A stretch of DNA of 64,000 nt from JACQFK01 sp036383955 (GTDB lineage: Bacteria; Planctomycetota; MHYJ01; JACPRB01). Of the stretch, positions 60,205-64,000 are shown piece after piece. The DNA lies in NCBI GenBank assembly GCA_036383955.1, contig DASVNH010000041.1, positions 1-64,000 on the forward strand, in the 5' to 3' direction. The notes under the pieces were generated by a model. That model was not told the DNA's origin, made no database searches, and worked only from the letters and a program-made list of their open reading frames with translations. How positions within the stretch are numbered: position 1 is the first letter of the stretch; the number at the start of each line of letters is the position of its first letter. The position numbers were made by a program, and so were the translations under genes.

Positions 60205-60609
60205 TTGATCAAGGTCACGACCGACGTCCTTTCGATCGACGAGGCCTACGCGGCGGTGAAGCGGCCGGACTGCGGGGCGGTGGCCCTCTTCGTGGGGACC
60301 GTGCGCGACCACCACGAGGGGAAGTCGGTCGTCTCGCTGTCCTACTCGGCCTTCCAGGAGATGGCGGAGAAGGAGTTCGCGAAGATCGCCGCCGACGCGG
60401 CCGCGAAGTGGAAGCTCGGCGAGGTCTACATCGCGCACCGCACCGGCAAGCTCGAGATCGGCGACGCGAGCGTGCTGATCGCGGTCTCGTCGGGCCACCG
60501 CGCGGAGGCCTTCGAGGCCTGCCGCTACGCGATCGAGACGCTAAAGAAGACGGCGCCGATCTGGAAGGAAGAGTTCTACGACCAGGGGAAAGCGTGGGTG
60601 AGCGGGTGA
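60205..60609 (+). CDS. moaE: Molybdopterin synthase large subunit MoaE
   Basis: A 134-residue MoaE starting at TTG (LIKVTTDVLSIDEAYAAVK). The family signature is visible: CGAVALFVGTVRDHHEGKSV, YSAFQEMAEKEFAKIAADA, IAHRTGKLEIGDASVLIAVSSGHRAEAFEACRYAIETLKKTAPIWKEEF. The active-site Lys is in PIWKEEFY. It converts precursor Z with MoaD. The frame reads through element C, but no ATG or GTG before 60205 gives a normal N-terminus. The stop overlaps the next start (GTGA). Confidence 0.92.
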   Translation: MIKVTTDVLSIDEAYAAVKRPDCGAVALFVGTVRDHHEGKSVVSLSYSAFQEMAEKEFAKIAADAAAKWKLGEVYIAHRTGKLEIGDASVLIAVSSGHRAEAFEACRYAIETLKKTAPIWKEEFYDQGKAWVSG

Positions 60610-61025
60610 AGTCGCTCACCGAGCACCTCTGGTTCGAGACGAAAGAGCGCGTCGAGTTCGTCAACATCACCGCGACCGTCGAGGAGCTGGTCCGCAAGAG
60701 CGGCGTGAAGGAAGGCATGGTGCTCGTCAACGCCATGCACATCACCGCGAGCGTGTTCATCAACGACGATGAGCGCGGCCTGCACGCGGACATGAAGCGC
60801 TTCCTCGAAAAGCTCGTGCCGTTCGAGCCGACCTCCCAGTGGCGCCACAACGACACCGGCGAGGACAACGCCGACGCCCACCTCAAGCGCCAGCTCTTCG
60901 GCCGCGAGGTCGTCGTCGCCATCACCGCCGGGAAGCTCGACTTCGGCCCCTGGGAGCAGATCTTCTACGGGGAGTTCGACGGACGTCGCCGCAAGCGCGT
61001 CCTCGTCAAGGTGATCGGCGAGTGA
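60606..61025 (+). CDS. YjbQ/UPF0047 family protein (secondary thiamine-phosphate synthase-like)
   Basis: A 139-residue protein of the UPF0047 fold: VLVNAMHITASVFINDDERGLHADMKRFLEKLVP, WRHNDTGEDNADAHLKRQLFGREVVVAITAGKLDFGPWEQIFYGEFDG. The His and Glu positions are those of the metal-binding pocket. Some members can replace ThiE weakly, but the main function is unknown. GTG start, GTGA overlap with moaE. Confidence 0.92.
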   Translation: MKSLTEHLWFETKERVEFVNITATVEELVRKSGVKEGMVLVNAMHITASVFINDDERGLHADMKRFLEKLVPFEPTSQWRHNDTGEDNADAHLKRQLFGREVVVAITAGKLDFGPWEQIFYGEFDGRRRKRVLVKVIGE

Positions 61026-61360
61026 GCGCTCGCTTTAAGCTGCTCGTCCTTCGAAGTCCTCAGCTAGACGTTGTGAAGAGCTTCTATGAGGCGATCGGAT
61101 TGTCCTTCGTTCCGGAAAAGCACGGCCGGGGGCCCGATCATTTCTCGGCGACGTCCGGCGAGCTCGTTCTCGAGCTCTACCCGTCCGGCAAGGAAGCGGA
61201 CGTGAGCGACCTGCGGCTCGGCTTCGATGTCCGGAGCCTACCCGAAGTCATCGGCCGACTGATCGCTCTCGGCGTGGACGTACCGGATCCGGAAGGACAA
61301 TGCATTGTGGTGAATGATCCCGACGGCCGCCGCGTTGAGCTGGCTCAGGAGAAACCATGA
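61022..61360 (+). CDS. VOC-like (glyoxalase/bleomycin resistance fold) protein
   Basis: A 112-residue single VOC-type domain: KLLVLRSPQLDVVKSFYEAIGLSFVPEKHG, ATSGELVLELYPSG, LGFDVRSLPEVIGRLIALGVDVPDPEGQCIVVNDPDGRRVELAQE. One metal-site His is missing in the first strand (LLVLRS), so a binding rather than enzyme role is possible. Overlaps YjbQ by 4 bases and the FMN reductase start by 4 bases. Confidence 0.82.
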   Translation: MSARFKLLVLRSPQLDVVKSFYEAIGLSFVPEKHGRGPDHFSATSGELVLELYPSGKEADVSDLRLGFDVRSLPEVIGRLIALGVDVPDPEGQCIVVNDPDGRRVELAQEKP

Positions 61361-61923
61361 AGATCCTCGCGTTCGCCGGGAGCACCCGGACCGAGTCGTG
61401 GAACAAGAAGCTGATCAAGATCGCGGCCGCCGGCGCCAAGGCGGCCGGGGCCGAAGTCACGCTCATCGACCTGCGCGACTACCCGATGCCGCTCTATGAC
61501 GGCGACCTCGAGGATAAAGAGGGGATCCCCGAGAACGGCAAGAAGCTCAAGGCGCTGTTCCTCGAGCACCGCGGGCTGCTCATCTCCTCGCCCGAGTACA
61601 ACAGCTCCGTCTCCGGCGTGCTCAAGAACGCGATCGACTGGGTCTCGCGCTCGGCGCCCGGCGAAGCCGCCCTCTCGGCCTACGCGGGCAAGGTCGCCGG
61701 TCTCGTGTCGGCCTCCATCGGCGGGCTCGGCGGCCTGCGCGGGCTCGTGCATCTCAAGGCGATCCTGGGCAACATCAAGGTGCTCGTGGTTCCGGAGCAG
61801 GTGTCGGTCTCCAAGGCGCAGGACGCCTTCAACCCGGACGGCACGCTCAAGGACGACCGGCAGCGCGCCCAGGTCGAAGGCGTGGGAAAGGCCGTCGCGG
61901 CGCTGCTCGCCAAGCTCGGATAA
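61357..61923 (+). CDS. NADPH-dependent FMN reductase family protein
   Basis: A 188-residue flavodoxin-like protein: ILAFAGSTRTESWNKKLIKIAA (phosphate loop), ISSPEYNSSVSGVLKNAIDWVSR and VSASIGGLGGLRGLVHLKAIL. These are the flavin and NADPH-binding motifs of the chromate/quinone reductase (ChrR/SsuE) group. It is the last of the plus-strand cluster that begins with moaD. Physiological substrate unknown. Confidence 0.92.
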   Translation: MKILAFAGSTRTESWNKKLIKIAAAGAKAAGAEVTLIDLRDYPMPLYDGDLEDKEGIPENGKKLKALFLEHRGLLISSPEYNSSVSGVLKNAIDWVSRSAPGEAALSAYAGKVAGLVSASIGGLGGLRGLVHLKAILGNIKVLVVPEQVSVSKAQDAFNPDGTLKDDRQRAQVEGVGKAVAALLAKLG

Positions 61924-61944
61924 AAGCAGCGGGCAGATTTATTC

Positions 61945-62388
61945 TCAGCGGCCCGTGCTGCCGAAGCCGCCCGCGCCCCGCTCCGTCGAGGGGAGCTCGG
62001 CGACTTCCTTCCAGCGCACCTTCGGCACCGGCACGATCAGCATCTGAGCGATCCGCATCGCTCGCGTCACCGTGAACGGCTCCTTGCCCGCGTTGAGCAG
62101 CAGCACCTTCACTTCGCCGCGGTAGTCCGCGTCGATCGTCCCCGGCGAGTTCGGCACCAGCAGCGCGTGCTTCGCCGCCAGGCCCGACCGCGGACGCACC
62201 TGCGCCTCGTGGCCCGACGGGACCGCGATCTGGAAGCCGCAGGGAACGGCGACCACCTGGCCGGGCGCGATCGCGAGCGGCTCGACGACCGCCGCGTGCA
62301 AATCCATCGCCGCCGCCTCCGCCGACTGGTAGGAAGGCAGGGGGACATCCTCGGTCCCCGGCAAACGGCGAATCATCACCTCGAGCAT
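61945..62388 (-). CDS. dut: Deoxyuridine triphosphatase (dUTPase)
   Basis: A 147-residue trimeric dUTPase with all five motifs: AAAMDLHA, RPRSGLAAKH, NSPGTIDADYRGEVKV, MRIAQMLI and STERGAGGFGSTG. It hydrolyses dUTP to dUMP, preventing uracil in DNA. It follows the unknown membrane protein gene by 1 base. Confidence 0.97.
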   Translation of the reverse strand: MLEVMIRRLPGTEDVPLPSYQSAEAAAMDLHAAVVEPLAIAPGQVVAVPCGFQIAVPSGHEAQVRPRSGLAAKHALLVPNSPGTIDADYRGEVKVLLLNAGKEPFTVTRAMRIAQMLIVPVPKVRWKEVAELPSTERGAGGFGSTGR

Positions 62389-62389
62389 C

Positions 62390-63490
62390 TCACCACTCCA
62401 AAGGCTTCACCAGCCGCTTGTGGAAGCGGCGGTCGATGTCCATGATCGTGGCCCCGACATCCTTCGCCACCTTCTCGACGATCGGCCGGACGTCCAGCGC
62501 GTACGCGCTCACGATCTCGATCTCGCCGCTGAACCACGAGTTCTCCTCGTCGTACAGCCGTCGAGCGTACCAGAAGACCTTCCGCAGCGCGCCCACCGCC
62601 GCCTCGTGGAACAGGCGCTTCGGCATCCCCTCGGCCTCGAAGCCGGGCGGGACGTCGCGCGCCACCAGCAGCCCGCCGAAAAACTCGCCGTCCGTCTGCA
62701 AGTCCGCCGCCACCAGCCGGTCCCAATCCTTCAGCTCGATGAGCGCCCCCCAGCAGCCCATGCCCCGGCGCCCGAACGACTGCTCGAGGAACCGCAGATC
62801 CTCCGTCGGGCACATCACGAACTTCCGCGCGTCCCCCGCCAGCTCCCAGAGGATCCGCGCCAGGACGTCGTTCATCAGCGGCCCGTCCCGCCAGCAGCTC
62901 ACGCAGACGCGGCGGACGTCCTTCGGCAGCTTCGCCCGCAGATCGTGCCGCCAATGCCACTGCTTCGGATTCGCCTCGAAGCCCTCCCGGTACGTGATCG
63001 TCCCGCCCCGCTCCTCTTTCGCAATCGGCAGCGCGGCGAGGTCGAACAGCGTCTTGACGTCCTCCGGCCGCGGGGCCTGGTCCGTCACCGCCGCCATGTA
63101 GCACTCGAGATTCACCTTGCCGCAGCTGTCCCAGCGCTCGAGCAGCGGCGCGAACGCCGCGAACGCGGGCGGCACCGGACGTCCCCGCCGCAGCTCCACC
63201 TCGTGCAGCGTCGTCGAAAACGCCGCGATCCGCAGCGTGAACCCGCGCCGGAAAAGCGGATTGGGAGAGATCGACATCCGCAGCCCGCGCGCGTCGATCC
63301 CGCCCGGCCCGCTGTACCAGCCCTCGCCCAGCGGCTGGAAGCCGGCTTCCTGGATCGCCTTCTGGACGACCCAGTAGAACTCGCCGGCCGCGCGGCCCTT
63401 CGCGGTCCGCTGGCGCCAGAGGACGGCGACGGCCAGGGCCGGCAGCCCCACCACGCAGGCCAGGACGGCCAGGCCGACCGTCAGGGACAT
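62390..63490 (-). CDS. Membrane-anchored protein of unknown function
   Basis: A 366-residue protein with one N-terminal membrane helix (about 3-22; MSLTVGLAVLACVVGLPALAVAVLW). The rest is soluble, alpha/beta, with ISPNPLFRRGFTLRIAAFSTTLHEVELRRGRPVP, RRVCVSCWRDGPLMNDVLARILWELAGDARKFVMCPTEDLRFLEQSFG and C-terminal AYALDVRPIVEKVAKDVGATI. No catalytic motif could be named. ATG 63490 begins the helix; a longer frame extends into the MazG-like gene. It lies between mazG-like and dut, probably in one operon. Confidence 0.7.
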   Translation of the reverse strand: MSLTVGLAVLACVVGLPALAVAVLWRQRTAKGRAAGEFYWVVQKAIQEAGFQPLGEGWYSGPGGIDARGLRMSISPNPLFRRGFTLRIAAFSTTLHEVELRRGRPVPPAFAAFAPLLERWDSCGKVNLECYMAAVTDQAPRPEDVKTLFDLAALPIAKEERGGTITYREGFEANPKQWHWRHDLRAKLPKDVRRVCVSCWRDGPLMNDVLARILWELAGDARKFVMCPTEDLRFLEQSFGRRGMGCWGALIELKDWDRLVAADLQTDGEFFGGLLVARDVPPGFEAEGMPKRLFHEAAVGALRKVFWYARRLYDEENSWFSGEIEIVSAYALDVRPIVEKVAKDVGATIMDIDRRFHKRLVKPLEW

Positions 63491-63765
63491 GCGCAGGGGA
63501 TGGCCGCGCAGCGCGGGCAGCCCTTTCCGTACTTCGCCAGCGCCGCCGCCTGGAGATCGACGTCCGACAGCGAGCAGATCGTGGCGAGCCACGCCAGGAC
63601 GTCGGCCGCCTCTTCCTTGATCGAGGCCCGGTCGCGCTTGCGGACCGCCTCCGCGAGCTCGCCGACTTCCTCCGTGAACCAGAGGAAGTTGAGGTCGACG
63701 CCCCGCTTGGCGTCCCGCGTGTGGTAGGTCTGGCGGATCTGGTCCTGGAATTCAGCGAGCGTCAT
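63481..63765 (-). CDS. MazG-like nucleotide pyrophosphohydrolase
   Basis: A 94-residue single MazG domain: LNFLWFTEEVGELAEAVRKRDRASIKEEAADVLAWLATICSLSDV holds the EExxE and ExxD metal sites. A short Cys-rich tail (CPRCAAIPCACP) follows. It should hydrolyse non-canonical nucleoside triphosphates, matching the nearby dUTPase. The start overlaps the murJ stop by 14 bases. Confidence 0.9.
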   Translation of the reverse strand: MTLAEFQDQIRQTYHTRDAKRGVDLNFLWFTEEVGELAEAVRKRDRASIKEEAADVLAWLATICSLSDVDLQAAALAKYGKGCPRCAAIPCACP

Positions 63766-64000
63766 CGGGGCGTCTCCGGAGAAGCCGCCGCGCCTCGTCC
63801 ATCCGGAAAAGCCTCGCGAGGAGGAAGTAGACGGCTCCGCCCGCGGCGACGGGCGCGAGGGCGCGGATCAGCTTGGGGCCGAGTGTAGCGCCCGGTACCT
63901 GGAGGGTCAACCACCGCCACAGGCCCCAGGCCGCCGCCGCCATCAGCAGGCTCGCGGCCGCGCTTTTCAGGAAGTCGGCATACCCGAGCGCGAGCCCCGG
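63752..64000 (-). CDS. murJ: Lipid II flippase MurJ, C-terminal end (partial)
   Basis: The reading frame enters from the right edge and gives the last 82 residues: two membrane helices and the end VYFLLARLFRMDEARRLLRRRPDDAR. The LxxxLxxxEARxLLRR tail after the last helix is typical of MurJ/MviN. MurJ moves lipid II across the inner membrane for peptidoglycan synthesis. The frame is open upstream to base 64000, so ATG 63943 is internal and not the start. Confidence 0.75.
   Translation of the reverse strand, partial: PGLALGYADFLKSAAASLLMAAAAWGLWRWLTLQVPGATLGPKLIRALAPVAAGGAVYFLLARLFRMDEARRLLRRRPDDAR

Overview
This is one contiguous piece of a bacterial chromosome with very high GC (about 70% by eye). 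The density is one gene per 0.9 kb and many genes overlap by 4 bases (ATGA, GTGA or TTGA junctions). The cell envelope is Gram-negative: there is a type II secretion operon, phosphate-type porin and other beta-barrels, OmpA-type and other lipoproteins, HtrA, and an ECF sigma/anti-sigma/RseB-like operon. The run of PDZ, HEAT-like, LamG-like and DUF1570-type exported proteins recalls Planctomycetota and related uncultured lineages, but no marker in the window fixes the phylum.

Layout. 1-8182 (minus): gspE-F-G-H-I-J-K-L-M, with the PilM and PilN parts joined in one gene. 8469-12592: exported PDZ protein, small orphan genes, an S2P-type protease with CBS domains and a beta-barrel. 12700-15800: Ku and LigD for end joining. 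15779-17876: STAS protein, small membrane proteins and a barrel. 17922-20901 (minus): ECF sigma factor, zinc anti-sigma, RseB-like protein and Spy-like chaperone. 20954-27062: membrane protein, peroxiredoxin, two zinc-ribbon proteins (one with a long helical-repeat body) and an N6-adenine methyltransferase. 27070-30399: ParB-like gene, FHA protein, dnaA and a probable oriC with DnaA boxes and an AT-rich tract. 30400-35779: Sua5, a MshEN/STAS protein, and HtrA with a protease-dead PDZ partner. 35866-43519: TPR-like and CBS proteins, porin, AMMECR1, OmpA lipoprotein and several unknown exported or membrane proteins. 43521-44625: prfB with a programmed +1 frameshift. 44722-48150 (minus): polyamine ABC transporter potABCD. 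48287-51471: HEXXH peptidase and aminopeptidase P. 51563-56047: small zinc-ribbon protein, lipoprotein, methyltransferase, and fhs-folD for one-carbon metabolism. 56026-56998: a RAYT transposase between two inverted REP hairpins. 56977-59415: epimerase and a cellulose-synthase-like glycosyltransferase. 59496-61923: VOC protein, moaD, moaE, YjbQ, VOC-like protein and FMN reductase. 61945-64000 (minus): dUTPase, unknown membrane protein, MazG-like protein and the end of murJ.

The most unusual structure is a family of intergenic palindromes at 6407-6497, 44627-44730 and 60107-60203, with a decayed relative at 48220-48287. Each has four to five tandem 7-base units (consensus NCCRRGT), a C-run/G-run core, then the same number of inverted units. 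They sit against stop or start codons and appear to supply potD's stop codon and moaE's ribosome-binding site. Other signals are a shared 31-base palindrome at 20880 and 51474, a REP-RAYT insertion that closes neighbouring reading frames, and an ompA terminator that is a duplicate of an internal piece of the next gene. No rRNA, tRNA or CRISPR array was seen.
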